This document shows, piece by piece, positions 35,526 to 45,550 of a stretch of 64,000 bases of DNA. Made by a program: the position numbers and the translations under genes. Numbering within the stretch: the first letter of the stretch is position 1; each line of letters starts with the position of its first letter. The notes under the pieces are model-generated. The model ran no database searches. It saw only the letters and a program-made list of their open reading frames with translations, and was not told the origin of the DNA. Source of the stretch: Opitutus sp. (GTDB lineage Bacteria > Verrucomicrobiota > Verrucomicrobiia > Opitutales > Opitutaceae); NCBI GenBank assembly GCA_013821985.1, contig PNJQ01000010.1, forward strand, positions 1-64,000, given 5' to 3'.

Positions 35526-36452
35526 ATGAAATACCTCCCACTCCCGGCGGCGTTAGCCGCCGTTTTTACTTTTGCGCTGCTCGTTCCGAGCACGTCCGCA
35601 CAAGTGTTTATCGGCTCCGACAACTTCAACGATAACACGCTCACGCTGCAGACTTTTCCCAACAACGTGCCCGGTCCGCAGTTGGCGGGCCAGTGGCGCT
35701 TCAGCTCGCCGAACCAGACTGGGACTGGCGGCGCGTGGACCGAAACCAACGGTCGCATGCAATGGACCACGACTTCAACGACCGGCTTCAACCGCGGTCA
35801 GCTCGGCTGGAGTTCGCCGAGTTCGAGCATCACGGCCGACGGGTCCGTCGGGCTTTCCGGCGGCACGCCCTACAACTCGAGTTGGAGCGCGCAGGTGCAG
35901 ACCACGAATTTGATGTCGCTGACCGCCGGCGTCGCCGCCGTGGGTTTTGAGATCTACACGCTCTCTTCGGGCAACGCGAACAACGGTTTCTACAGCATCG
36001 CGCTCAACCTCAACACCGCGGGCATGGGCATCTGGAACGAGTGGGGCATGTGGAACCCGACGACGTCCACGTTCGCCCAGGGCAACGCGTTTCGAAACAC
36101 GGACATGGCTGGCGTGACCAGCGCCGTTCTCCGGATGAATTTCGACAGTTTGTCCAAAAACCTCCAGTTTTCCTACAGCATCGATGCAGGGGCGACATTC
36201 ATCACCATCTCGACGCTCGACCTCGACGGGGCGCACGCCGGGCCGGAAGCGCCGCTCAACGGCGGCATGGGATTGCGGCTCTACGCCGTGACGGATGGCG
36301 GCGCCGGCGCCGTGGGGGCGGGCATGCTTTCCTACGACAACTTCAGCGTGATCCCCGAACCCTCGACCTATGCCGCGCTCTTCGGTCTCGGCGCGCTCGG
36401 TTTCGTGATGTGGCGTCGGCGCCGGGCCGCCACGCCAGCCAGCGCGGCCTGA
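35526..36452 (+). CDS. PEP-CTERM sorted secreted protein, 308 aa
   Basis: A signal peptide (about 1-25) is followed by a Gly/Asn/Thr-rich beta-type region and a C-terminal sorting signal: VIPEPSTYAALFGLGALGF, then an Arg cluster (WRRRRAA). This tripartite tail is recognised by exosortase in PEP-CTERM systems, which cleave and probably deliver the protein to the envelope or extracellular matrix. The N-terminal DNFNDNTLT motif is common in such proteins. No exosortase gene is present in this window. An intrinsic terminator follows at 36487. Confidence 0.88.
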   Translation: MKYLPLPAALAAVFTFALLVPSTSAQVFIGSDNFNDNTLTLQTFPNNVPGPQLAGQWRFSSPNQTGTGGAWTETNGRMQWTTTSTTGFNRGQLGWSSPSSSITADGSVGLSGGTPYNSSWSAQVQTTNLMSLTAGVAAVGFEIYTLSSGNANNGFYSIALNLNTAGMGIWNEWGMWNPTTSTFAQGNAFRNTDMAGVTSAVLRMNFDSLSKNLQFSYSIDAGATFITISTLDLDGAHAGPEAPLNGGMGLRLYAVTDGGAGAVGAGMLSYDNFSVIPEPSTYAALFGLGALGFVMWRRRRAATPASAA

Positions 36453-36486
36453 GTCGCGCGTCTTCCGCTCTGGCATTGCCTTTCCG

Positions 36487-36518
36487 ATCCCGGCCCCGGG
36501 TGGGCCGGGATTTTTATT
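36487..36518 (+). terminator. intrinsic terminator after the PEP-CTERM gene
   Basis: A perfect 10-bp stem ATCCCGGCCC/GGGCCGGGAT with a 5-nt loop is followed by TTTTATT, 35 nt after the stop codon. This is the cleanest rho-independent terminator in the window. Confidence 0.85.
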
Positions 36519-36551
36519 GGCGGGCGTCGCACGCACCGGCATGGCTGGCGC

Positions 36552-37916
36552 ATGGGATTTTTCGATCGCTTCAGCGCCAAGAAACCCGCGGCGACCCCGC
36601 GCGCGTCCGAGCCCGCCCCGGTTCCGGTGTCGGAACCCTCACCGGAAAAACCCGCCGCCGCCGGGGGCGTGCTGCCCCAACTCGCCGCCGCCCGCGCCAA
36701 ACTCGTCGCGAAGGATCTCCCCGCAGCCATGGCAATCTACGAAGGCGTCCTCGCTGCGGCCGGCGACCGCGCCGACATCCTCCTCACCGCGTCCGCCGAC
36801 CTTGGGACCAATGGCTACGTGCGCGAACTGGTCGAACTCATCGCGCCGCGCTACGACGCTGAGCGCCACGGCCCCGGCCCTGGTCTCAACCTCCTCCAAG
36901 CCTACCTCGCCGTCCGCCAGCCCGAAGCCGCGCAACACCTGCTCGACCTCCTCTTCTCCCTCAATCGAGCCGAACTCGAGGAACGACTCATCGGTTTTTC
37001 GCGGGCCATCGCCGAGATGAGCGTGGCCGACGCCGCCGCACCGGACGTCGCGCCCGAAGAGGGCCGGATCAGCCTCGTCAGCATCAGCAAGCCGGTCTGG
37101 TTCTACGGCCTCGAATCGCACGCCGACCGCTTGCTCCCGCGCGCTGAAGGACGGCAGCGCCGCCTGGCATTCGCGCAATGCGCGTTACTCGGCGAACAAA
37201 ACCTGATGGAGCGCGCGACCAAACCGGAGGACGTCGTCGGACGCTTCACGCGCGGACTCGCGCTGTGGCTGGCCGACACCTTTTCCGCCAGCGCCGGCTA
37301 CGAAGCCATCGCGGGCATCGGCACGTTCGCGCCAAAGCATTTTGCGCTCTTCCCCGTCGAGTGGACGGCGGACAACATCCGCCAACTCAACGAATCGGTC
37401 GAAGGCGGCCTCGACTACGTCGTCACCACCGCGCTGCGCAACCGCAACGCCGACTACGAACTCGTCGCGCGCATCTGGGAGGTGAAAAAGTTCCGCGAGC
37501 TGAAAACCTTCACCGCGCGCTGGACGCCCGCCAACGCCGACGAGGCGCTCGGCCAGTTCCATCAGCAGCTTCGCACCTACATGGAATGGAAGCCGCGCGC
37601 CGAAGGCGACGGCCTCGCCTATACCGCGCCGGCCACGCCCCTCCCCTACATTCTTGCGCTCGGCGGTTCCTTGGGACTTTTCCTCTCCGAAAAGGAGGTC
37701 ATCCCCGCCGACCACGCCGTGAACAGCGCGGAAATCTTCCTCAAAGCCGCGCAGACGAACCCCGCCGACGCGCGCGCGCAACTCGCGCTCGTCACCGCCA
37801 TCCCGCGCCTGCGGACTCGCGGCGCCAACGTTGACGACGCAGCGCTGACCCACGCGCGCACCTGGCTGGCCTCGGACGCGGCGAAATCTGCCGGGGTGGG
37901 CGAAATCGTGCTCTGA
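36552..37916 (+). CDS. unknown 454-aa protein, possibly TPR-like
   Basis: Not recognised. The N-terminus (MGFFDRFSAKKPA, Pro/Ala-rich to about 40) is unstructured-looking. Residues about 45-140 have helix-turn-helix repeat character (LAAARAKLVAKDLPAAMAIYEG), suggestive of TPR-like packing. The rest is helical with WFYGLESHADRLLPR. No signal peptide or membrane segment is evident, so it is probably cytoplasmic. It starts soon after the terminator at 36487 and is followed 2 nt later by a lipoprotein gene. Confidence 0.7.
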   Translation: MGFFDRFSAKKPAATPRASEPAPVPVSEPSPEKPAAAGGVLPQLAAARAKLVAKDLPAAMAIYEGVLAAAGDRADILLTASADLGTNGYVRELVELIAPRYDAERHGPGPGLNLLQAYLAVRQPEAAQHLLDLLFSLNRAELEERLIGFSRAIAEMSVADAAAPDVAPEEGRISLVSISKPVWFYGLESHADRLLPRAEGRQRRLAFAQCALLGEQNLMERATKPEDVVGRFTRGLALWLADTFSASAGYEAIAGIGTFAPKHFALFPVEWTADNIRQLNESVEGGLDYVVTTALRNRNADYELVARIWEVKKFRELKTFTARWTPANADEALGQFHQQLRTYMEWKPRAEGDGLAYTAPATPLPYILALGGSLGLFLSEKEVIPADHAVNSAEIFLKAAQTNPADARAQLALVTAIPRLRTRGANVDDAALTHARTWLASDAAKSAGVGEIVL

Positions 37917-37918
37917 GA

Positions 37919-38338
37919 ATGCAAACCGTCCGGAGGTTCACGCAAAAGATCGTCTCCGTCTCGGTCTACTTGTTCGTGGCGTTTTGGGCTGCAGGGTGTG
38001 GCCGCCAGTCACTGCCCAAACTCGATGTATTGATTCGAGAAAGTCGTGCGGTCTACCGTGCGGAGTTCGGCGCAGAGGGTTACTTCGTAGTCGAAATTCT
38101 GAAGCGCCCGCCAGACCAGGGAAAATGGCCAAAGGTAGGTGATCCGTTTTCAACCGGACTTGCCACACTTCAAGGCGACCGCGCGAAGGAAATCATAATT
38201 TTCGTCACGCGCGATGACCCAAAAATTCAGGATTGGACACACCTTGGGCAGGACGAAATTCCGCTCGATGCGCAGGGTCGACTCTCAGTTTATCGCACGT
38301 CACTCCCGGAACTCCGTCTTGCCATTAGAGGCAAGTGA
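37919..38338 (+). CDS. putative lipoprotein, 139 aa
   Basis: The N-terminus has basic residues (MQTVRRFTQK), a hydrophobic stretch and a lipobox FWAAGC with Cys27 as the predicted lipidated residue. The mature part has no motif I recognise. Its codons are less GC-rich than those of neighbouring genes (for example GAATTCGG and AATCATAATTTTC stretches), which may mean later acquisition. It starts 2 nt after the 454-aa gene stop, but the gap of 162 nt to rlmN is non-coding apart from a weak hairpin. Confidence 0.6.
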   Translation: MQTVRRFTQKIVSVSVYLFVAFWAAGCGRQSLPKLDVLIRESRAVYRAEFGAEGYFVVEILKRPPDQGKWPKVGDPFSTGLATLQGDRAKEIIIFVTRDDPKIQDWTHLGQDEIPLDAQGRLSVYRTSLPELRLAIRGK

Positions 38339-38500
38339 AAGGCCCATGAAGAGGGACCTGCCCGACCACCCACGATTTCGGCTTCGGCGGAATTGAATGC
38401 AAAAGGCGGGCGGCCAGGTTCTTCTGGCTGCCGAAGCGCGGCCGCTCGCGAATTGCTGCTTGGGAGTTCTTATCGCTCGAATCGTGTCCCGCGCCCGGTG

Positions 38501-39643
<1,143 letters not shown>

Positions 39644-39708
39644 GGGCGGACACTTGTGGGCGGCGACGCGCAGTTTGCCAAGCCCGCGTCCGCGCCTAAC
39701 GTCGGCGC

Positions 39709-40623
39709 ATGGCCCACAAGATTGTCCTCGCCGGCGGCTCCGGTTTCCTCGGCGGAGCGCTGGCGCGGCGGTTTCGCGAACGCGGCGGCGAAGTCGTCGT
39801 GCTCACGCGCTCGGCGCCGCGCCGCCGCGGCGACGGCATTCGCGAAGTCCAGTGGGACGGCCGCACCGCGGGTGCTTGGGCGGGCGAGTTGGAAGGGGCG
39901 CGGGCGCTGATCAATCTGGCGGGTGCGACAATCAACACCGTGCACAATGCGGAAAACCGCCGACTGATCGTCGAGTCGCGGGTGAACTCCGTGCGCGCGC
40001 TCGGTGCTGCCGTGCGGGCGTGCGCGCAGCCGCCGCAGGCCTGGGTGCAGACGAGTGCCGTCGGAGTTTATGGCACCGGGCCCGAGCGACGCGACGAGAG
40101 CGCGCCGTTCGGCCCGGGCTTCAAAGCGGAGGTGTGTGCCCAATGGGAGGCGGCGTTCCGCGCGGAGTGTCCGCCGAATGTGCGCGGCGTGGTCCTGCGC
40201 GTCGGCGTGGTGCTCGGCGCGAAGGGCGGCGCGTATCCGACGCTGGCGCGCGTGACGCGGTTGTTTCTCGGCGGGGCCGCGGGCGACGGACGCCAGGGCA
40301 TCAGCTGGATTCTGCTCGATGACTTGGAAGCGATTTTTCTGCGCGCCGTGGAAGACGAGGCAACGCGCGGCATCTACAACGCGTGCGCGCCGGCGCCGGT
40401 TTCAAATGCGGAATTTATGCGCGAGTTGCGGCTCTCGTTGCGCCGGCCGTGGGCGCCGCCCGCGCCGGCGTGGGTGATCAAGCTGGTCGCGCCGCTCGTC
40501 ATGCGCACGGACGCGAGCCTGGTGTTACAGGGACAGTTCGTCGTGCCGACGCGCCTGCAGGCGGAGGATTTTCGCTTTCGCGCGCCGCGGTTGACGGATG
40601 CGTTGCGCGCGCTCGCGCAGTGA
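39709..40623 (+). CDS. TIGR01777 family NAD(P)-dependent epimerase-like protein (YfcH type)
   Basis: 304 residues of an extended SDR fold: IVLAGGSGFLGGALARRF (GxxGxxG, about 4-21), LINLAGATINTVHNAENR, ESRVNSVRALG and TSAVGVYGTGPERRDES with the family active-site region. The C-terminal DUF1731-type end (VPTRLQAEDFRFRAPRLTDAL) is typical of TIGR01777. The substrate is unknown for the family. It is divergent from rlmN with a 65-nt gap. A GC-rich hairpin 63 nt after the stop may terminate it. Confidence 0.92.
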   Translation: MAHKIVLAGGSGFLGGALARRFRERGGEVVVLTRSAPRRRGDGIREVQWDGRTAGAWAGELEGARALINLAGATINTVHNAENRRLIVESRVNSVRALGAAVRACAQPPQAWVQTSAVGVYGTGPERRDESAPFGPGFKAEVCAQWEAAFRAECPPNVRGVVLRVGVVLGAKGGAYPTLARVTRLFLGGAAGDGRQGISWILLDDLEAIFLRAVEDEATRGIYNACAPAPVSNAEFMRELRLSLRRPWAPPAPAWVIKLVAPLVMRTDASLVLQGQFVVPTRLQAEDFRFRAPRLTDALRALAQ

Positions 40624-40686
40624 GCACCCGACCAAACGCGCACGTCGCGCGCCTCCGTGAAGCGCGCGGCGCAACGCAACCTGGAG

Positions 40687-40707
40687 CCGGGGGGCGGTGC
40701 CCCCCGG
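40687..40707. terminator. GC-rich hairpin between convergent genes
   Basis: A perfect 9-bp stem CCGGGGGGC/GCCCCCCGG with a 3-nt loop lies between the TIGR01777 gene and the convergent small gene at 40730. There is no U-tract, so its terminator role is uncertain. Confidence 0.4.
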
Positions 40708-40729
40708 GCGGCAAAACGTCGAAGCGACC

Positions 40730-40999
40730 CTAGACGGAATACTTGCTCTTCTCGGGCTCGCAGTCGCGCATGCCTTCGTAGGCGTGAACGGAGCCGGCGG
40801 TGTCGGCCCACAGCGGGAGGTTGTTCTCCTTGGAGCGGGCGAGGTTGATGATTTCGGCCTGCACCGCGGGATCGCGCGCCTCGAGCATGAGGCGGTTGAG
40901 GGCGGCATAGGCGATGTCCTCGGGCTGCACATGCAGCGCGCGGGCGAGGCGGTTGACCGGGTGCATCTCGGCTTCGTCGAGACGGATCTTGATGGACAT
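40730..40999 (-). CDS. small protein of unknown function, 89 aa
   Basis: No family is recognised. The middle (VNRLARALHVQPEDIAYAAL) is helical and reminiscent of ribbon-helix-helix or antitoxin-like proteins, but no toxin gene is adjacent. It is preceded by a strong Shine-Dalgarno site, AGGAGG ending 5 nt before the ATG, which is rare among the genes of this window. This supports it being a real, well-translated gene. Confidence 0.65.
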   Translation of the reverse strand: MSIKIRLDEAEMHPVNRLARALHVQPEDIAYAALNRLMLEARDPAVQAEIINLARSKENNLPLWADTAGSVHAYEGMRDCEPEKSKYSV

Positions 41000-41004
41000 G
41001 GCGT

Positions 41005-41010
41005 CCTCCT
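41005..41010 (-). promoter_or_regulatory. strong ribosome binding site of the 89-aa gene
   Basis: On the minus strand the sequence AAAAAGGAGGACGCC precedes the ATG, giving a perfect AGGAGG at good spacing. Most genes here show weak or no Shine-Dalgarno sequence, so this site settles the start. Confidence 0.6.
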
Positions 41011-41143
41011 TTTTGGGGTGTTGCGGCAGAGTTTACGCCCGGGGCCCCCGGGGTGCTGCGCACGGATTGGCTTTAGCTCGCGGTCGGTCGGCGAGGCTCC
41101 CGCAACGCGTTGCGTTTTCAGACGGTGTTGTCAGCGTGGCGCG

Positions 41144-41728
41144 ATGCTCGAGTGGGGTTCCAAATTTCTCCAAGCGTTCATTCCGCTGTTCGTGGCGATT
41201 GACCCGATCGGGCTGGCCGCGATTTTCCTCGGACTGGGCCAGAACGTCGCGCGCGAGCGCCGGCAAAAAATCGCCGATCAGGCGGTGTGGACGGGCGGAC
41301 TTGTGGCGCTTGGTTTTCTTTTTCTGGGCAAGTCGATTTTTTCCGCGCTGGGCATTTCGGTCGGCGACTTCCAGATCGCAGGCGGGCTGATCCTTTTCAT
41401 CCTCGCGGCGAAGGATCTCATTTCCTCGGCGGCGGAGAGCGAGAAACTGCCGGAGGATTTTGGCGTTGTGCCGCTCGGCATGCCGCTCATCGCCGGTCCG
41501 GCGTCGATCACGACGCTCCTGGTGCTGGCGCAGAACGAGTCCATCGGACTCGTGGTGACGCTCGCGGCGCTGGTGGTGAATCTCGTGCTCGTGGTGCTCG
41601 CGTTGCATTATAGCGAGGCGCTCGGGCGCAAGGTGGGCGCGACCGGCATGCGCGCGATCTCAAAGATCATCGCCATGCTGCTGGCCGCGATCGCGGTGGC
41701 AATGATCCGCCAGGGCCTTCGTTCCTGA
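41144..41728 (+). CDS. MarC/UPF0056 family membrane protein
   Basis: 194 residues with about six membrane segments and the MarC signature IPLFVAIDPIGLAAIFLGL near the N-terminus, followed by AGGLILFILAAKDL and GMPLIAGPASITTLLVL. The family function is unresolved; the old link to multiple antibiotic resistance is not supported for E. coli MarC. The ATG at 41144 begins the family homology. The next gene starts immediately (TGAATG), so the two form an operon. Confidence 0.92.
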   Translation: MLEWGSKFLQAFIPLFVAIDPIGLAAIFLGLGQNVARERRQKIADQAVWTGGLVALGFLFLGKSIFSALGISVGDFQIAGGLILFILAAKDLISSAAESEKLPEDFGVVPLGMPLIAGPASITTLLVLAQNESIGLVVTLAALVVNLVLVVLALHYSEALGRKVGATGMRAISKIIAMLLAAIAVAMIRQGLRS

Positions 41729-42643
41729 ATGAAATCCATCTTCTCCTTCGCGCTGCTGCTCGCCGCGCCTTTCGCCATGGCCCACACCGCCGAATCGCTC
41801 CAAGCCATCGTTGACCGCGCCGTTGCGGAGACGCGCGCCGAATTTACCGCGCCCGAGCTGCAGGCCGATCAGCTGGCGGTGACGGTGATCGATTTGCGCG
41901 GCACCGAACCCGTGCGCGCACACTCCCGGGGCGACGCGCGGCATTATCCCGCCAGCGTGATCAAGTTGTTCTACCTCGCCTACGCGCAGCACTTGATGGA
42001 GACCGGCCAACTTGCCGACACGCCGGAGCTGCAACGCGCATTGTGCGACATGATCGTCGATTCCGCGAATGACGCCACGGCGACCGTGGTCGATTACGTC
42101 ACCGGCACGACGGCCGGTCCGGAACTGCCGCCGGCGGAACTCGCCGCGTGGCACGAACGCCGCATGGCCGTTACGCGGTGGTTTGAGACGCAGGGCTACC
42201 GCGACGTGCTCGCGGTGCGCAAGACGTGGGCCGAGGGCCCTTACGGACGCGAGAAGCAGGATGCGGTGGTGAATCTCCCGGCGCGGAATTTTCTTTCGAC
42301 CAACGACACCGCGCGTCTGCTGCTCGAGATCGTGCAAGGACGTTGTGTGTCACCCGAGCGCTCGGCGCGGATGCTCGCGCTGTTAAAACGCGACCCGTTC
42401 ACGCCGAAGGAGGACGCGGACAGCCAGGACACGGCATTCACGGCGGCCGCGCTCTCGCCCGGCATGAAGCTCTGGTCGAAGGCCGGCTGGACGAGCTGGA
42501 CGCGGCATGACGCGGCCTTGATTGAACTGCCAAGCGGCGGACGCGTGATCGTGGTGGTCTTCACGGAATCGCGCGACCACGCGAACAACCGCAAAATCAT
42601 CCCGGCAGTGGTGCGGCGGATCCTCGCGAACTTGCCCGCGTAA
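41729..42643 (+). CDS. exported serine hydrolase of the class A beta-lactamase type
   Basis: 304 residues: signal peptide about 1-18, then the serine beta-lactamase/transpeptidase motifs SVIK (Ser76, Lys79), SAN (in IVDSANDAT) and KAGW (in WSKAGWTSW). This set marks a beta-lactamase-related serine hydrolase. It could be a true beta-lactamase or a peptidoglycan/other amide hydrolase; the E166 region of class A enzymes is not clear to me. Its start directly abuts the marC stop codon. Confidence 0.85.
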   Translation: MKSIFSFALLLAAPFAMAHTAESLQAIVDRAVAETRAEFTAPELQADQLAVTVIDLRGTEPVRAHSRGDARHYPASVIKLFYLAYAQHLMETGQLADTPELQRALCDMIVDSANDATATVVDYVTGTTAGPELPPAELAAWHERRMAVTRWFETQGYRDVLAVRKTWAEGPYGREKQDAVVNLPARNFLSTNDTARLLLEIVQGRCVSPERSARMLALLKRDPFTPKEDADSQDTAFTAAALSPGMKLWSKAGWTSWTRHDAALIELPSGGRVIVVVFTESRDHANNRKIIPAVVRRILANLPA

Positions 42644-42751
42644 GGGCGCCGCTCTCCATCGGCGCTACAGCGTGGGTCGGCGGAAACGCCCACGACAATT
42701 CAGGCGGTGCACCCGATGGCGCGCCGCAGCTTCGCGAGGTAATTTGCGCAC

Positions 42752-43219
42752 ATGGAAGCTGAATCTCCGCTCGAATCCGAACGCGTCCGCCGCCACACCG
42801 CGCCCGAAATCAACGCGCGCATCGACGAGTGCATCGCGCGCAACATCCGTCTCTACACCGGCCAGCCGGCCGAGGTGATCAACGCCCGTCTCGAGGAACT
42901 CGATCGCGAGTGGGACGTCGAGCGCGTGCTCGAAGCCAACGCCTCGACTCTCGCGCTCACGGGCGTCGTCCTCGGCGCGGCGGTCGATCGCCGCTGGCTG
43001 CTGCTTTCCGCGGGCGTGCTCGGCTTTCTTTTCATGCACAGCACGCAGGGGTGGTGTCCACCGCTGCCGGCGCTGCGGCGCTCGGGCGTGCGCACGAAGG
43101 ACGAAATCAACCGCGAGCGGTTCGCGTTGAAACATCTGCGCGGAGATTTCGATTCCCTCGGCGCCGACGGCGAGCACCCCGAGCCGGAGCGGCTCGCGGA
43201 AATGGCCGCGGCGAACTGA
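42752..43219 (+). CDS. YgaP-like membrane protein (DUF2892 type)
   Basis: 155 residues. The N-terminal half is charged and helical (RRHTAPEINARIDECIARNI). The middle holds two membrane helices (about 70-85 and 90-105, LALTGVVLGAAVDRRWLLLS) in the style of DUF2892 transmembrane domains, with WCPPLPALRRSGVRT after them. No rhodanese domain is fused. The role is unknown. It converges with the M20 peptidase gene. Confidence 0.7.
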   Translation: MEAESPLESERVRRHTAPEINARIDECIARNIRLYTGQPAEVINARLEELDREWDVERVLEANASTLALTGVVLGAAVDRRWLLLSAGVLGFLFMHSTQGWCPPLPALRRSGVRTKDEINRERFALKHLRGDFDSLGADGEHPEPERLAEMAAAN

Positions 43220-43240
43220 TCGTAATGGCTGCAGGCGGTA

Positions 43241-43267
43241 GCGAGTGGTCGCGACTGGTCCGCTCGC
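43241..43267. repeat. inverted repeat between convergent genes
   Basis: GCGAG ... CTCGC arms flank an inner GTCGCGAC palindrome in the 97-nt gap between the DUF2892-type and M20 genes. It may act as a bidirectional terminator or be one of the interspersed palindromes of this genome. Confidence 0.3.
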
Positions 43268-43316
43268 CGACGTTCGGAGGGACGCGGATCACAAGCGGAG
43301 CGGGCGCGATGAAGCC

Positions 43317-44552
43317 CTACCCCGCGAACGTCGTGAGCAGGCCCGTGTAGATCTTCGCGGAGTTCACCAAGTCCTTCACGCGCGCGCGCTCGTCCACGGC
43401 GTGAAAGTTTACGCCGCTGGGACCGTAGCCGAGCGTGGGAATCCTGAGGTGGTGCGCGAAGAAATGCATGTCGTTGAATCCGGTTGAGACGCCGGCCTTC
43501 GACGGCCGGCGGCGCACCTGCGCGACGCTGGCCTGCATCGCTTGGAAGAACGGCGACGTCGGCGCCGTGTAGCAGGAGAAATTTTCCGAGACTTTTTCGA
43601 TCGTGATTCGGCACTGCGGGATTTTCTTCGCTGCGGTCGTGAGGAAGGCGCGCAGCTCCCGCTCGGCGTCCCTGGGGTTTTCGATCGCCAGCACGCGGCG
43701 GTCGATGCTGAAGCTCGCGCGGGCCGGCACGGTGTTGATCTTGCCGCCTTCGCCGGGGGCGAAAACTCCGCCGACATTGATCGTTGGACGCATCACGCGG
43801 CCGTCCGGCGAGCGGAACTTCCGACGCGCGAGCCGGCGCTTGTAGTCCTCGAGCGCGAGGACGAGCGCCGCCATTTTTTCCAGCGCGTTGATGCCGCGCT
43901 CCGGCGTGGAGCCGTGCGCCGCCTTGCCATGGACGACGACGTTGAGCCACACGACACCGTTGTGGCCGCAGCAAACCGTGTCGGCCTCGCCACCTTCGCC
44001 GACGACCGCGTAGTCAGCGCGGAGCTTGCCATGTTCGACGGCCCAGCCGGTGCCGAGGAGGCTGTCGGTTTCCTCATCGGCCGTGAATGAGACCTCCACG
44101 TTGCAAAGCGGGCGGGTGTCGGTGGCGCGCAGCGCTTGCAGTGCGAATAGGATGCTGGCGATTGCGCCCTTCATGTCGGCCGTGCCGCGGCCATAAACCC
44201 AGGGGCCGTCCACCGCGCCGCTAAACGCATCGCCGTGTTTCCAGGTGCCGGAGACCGGCACGACGTCGTAGTGCGCGTTGAAGTGCACGGTTTTTTTCGC
44301 GCCGGCGTCCCAAAACGCGATGACGTTGGAGCGCGGGTAATCGAGCAGCTCCGGCTGCGTCTTTTTCTGCCGCGCGCGCGGGATCTCCACGCGCCGGACC
44401 TGCAGGCCAAGGGCACGCAGTTCGTCGGCGAGCAAAGTGGTGCAGGCGCCGTAGTTTTCGCCCGGCGGATTGACCGTCCGTAGCCGCACGAGCTTTTGCA
44501 CGAGCGCAACGAGTTCGGCGGAGTGGCGGTCGAGGTAGGCGGCGGGAGTCAT
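43317..44552 (-). CDS. M20 family metallopeptidase (ArgE/DapE/carboxypeptidase-like)
   Basis: 411 residues of the di-zinc M20 fold: HFNAHYDVVPV (first metal His), WVYGRGTADMKG (bridging Asp), FTADEETDS (general base Glu followed by metal Glu), a dimerisation domain (VVHGKAAHGSTPERGINAL), and the C-terminal GYGPSGVNFHAVDE metal His. The substrate is an N-acyl or peptide amide; ArgE/DapE assignment is not possible from sequence alone. It overlaps the upstream TauE-type gene by 4 nt (ATGA) and is probably translationally coupled. Confidence 0.92.
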   Translation of the reverse strand: MTPAAYLDRHSAELVALVQKLVRLRTVNPPGENYGACTTLLADELRALGLQVRRVEIPRARQKKTQPELLDYPRSNVIAFWDAGAKKTVHFNAHYDVVPVSGTWKHGDAFSGAVDGPWVYGRGTADMKGAIASILFALQALRATDTRPLCNVEVSFTADEETDSLLGTGWAVEHGKLRADYAVVGEGGEADTVCCGHNGVVWLNVVVHGKAAHGSTPERGINALEKMAALVLALEDYKRRLARRKFRSPDGRVMRPTINVGGVFAPGEGGKINTVPARASFSIDRRVLAIENPRDAERELRAFLTTAAKKIPQCRITIEKVSENFSCYTAPTSPFFQAMQASVAQVRRRPSKAGVSTGFNDMHFFAHHLRIPTLGYGPSGVNFHAVDERARVKDLVNSAKIYTGLLTTFAG

Positions 44553-45316
44553 GCGCGGAAGTAGTATTGATAGACGAGCTTGGCGACGGTGAGCGTCGCC
44601 ATGACGAGAAAGATGGGCCGCACGAAGCGTGCGCCGCGCGTCATCGCGAGGTGCGCTCCGAGGCGGGCGCCGAGCAGTTGTCCCGCGCCGATCGCGAGCC
44701 CGGGCAGCGGCAGCACCGCGCCGGCGGCGGCGAAGAACGCGAGCGAGGCGGCGTTGCTGGCGAGGTTCATCACTTTGGTGTGCGCGGCGGCTTTGACGAA
44801 ATTGTGTCCGAGCACCATGACGAACGCGATGGTCCAGAACGAGCCGACGCCCGGGCCGAAAAACCCGTCGTAGAAACCGAACGCGAGTCCGAAGAGCGCG
44901 TAGAAGCCGCCGCGTTCCATCCGGTGGTGCCGGTCGGTGTCGCCGAGTTGCGGGCGGAACATCAGATAGACGATCAGCGCGGCGAGCAGCCACGGGATCG
45001 CGCGCGCGAGGAATTCCGGGTCGAGCCGGCGCACGGTGAACGCACCGGCGACGGCCCCGGCTGCCGTCCACGCGATGCCCGCGACGCATTCCCGCAGATC
45101 GACGGCGCCCTGGCGCGCGAAGCTCCAGGTCGCCGACGCGGTGCCGAAGACGGAGCCGAGTTTGTTGGTTCCGAGTGCGAGCGGCACCGGCATCCCGGTG
45201 CTGAGCAGCGCGGGCAAGGTAATCAATCCGCCCCCGCCCGCGATCGCATCGACGGTTCCGGCCACGAGCCCGGCGGCGAACAACAGCAGATAATGAAGTG
45301 CGCTCAGCTCGGGCAT
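44549..45316 (-). CDS. TSUP/TauE-SafE family permease
   Basis: 255 residues, about eight membrane segments, opening with YLLLFAAGLVAGTVDAIAGG and GGLITLPALLSTG, the TauE/SafE signature; the second half repeats it (GFYDGFFGPGVGSFW). These permeases export or import sulfonates, sulfite or other small anions. The ATG at 45316 precedes the first helix; the much longer open frame upstream is antisense to the kinase gene. It is coupled to the M20 peptidase by an ATGA overlap. Confidence 0.93.
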   Translation of the reverse strand: MPELSALHYLLLFAAGLVAGTVDAIAGGGGLITLPALLSTGMPVPLALGTNKLGSVFGTASATWSFARQGAVDLRECVAGIAWTAAGAVAGAFTVRRLDPEFLARAIPWLLAALIVYLMFRPQLGDTDRHHRMERGGFYALFGLAFGFYDGFFGPGVGSFWTIAFVMVLGHNFVKAAAHTKVMNLASNAASLAFFAAAGAVLPLPGLAIGAGQLLGARLGAHLAMTRGARFVRPIFLVMATLTVAKLVYQYYFRA

Positions 45317-45550
45317 GCCGGTGTTATTTCCCTGGCGCGTGCGCAGGGGAAGAGCAAACCAGCCGCGACCGGCGCAGCTCGATTCAAACGAAGCCCGGGC
45401 GCCCTCGCCCCGGGTGAGCAATGGCGCAGCGAGAGCGCCGCATCCCCCGGGAAGCGGACGGCGAACCCCGAGCCCCCGCGAACGCGGCTTTGACACGCCC
45501 CGGCCGGACCTCGCACGCTCTGTTTGCCGTGCCCATGTGCGGCTCGCCCG

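Noticed and set aside
40730-40999. antitoxin gene of a toxin-antitoxin pair
   Set aside because: No toxin gene of suitable size or motif is adjacent.
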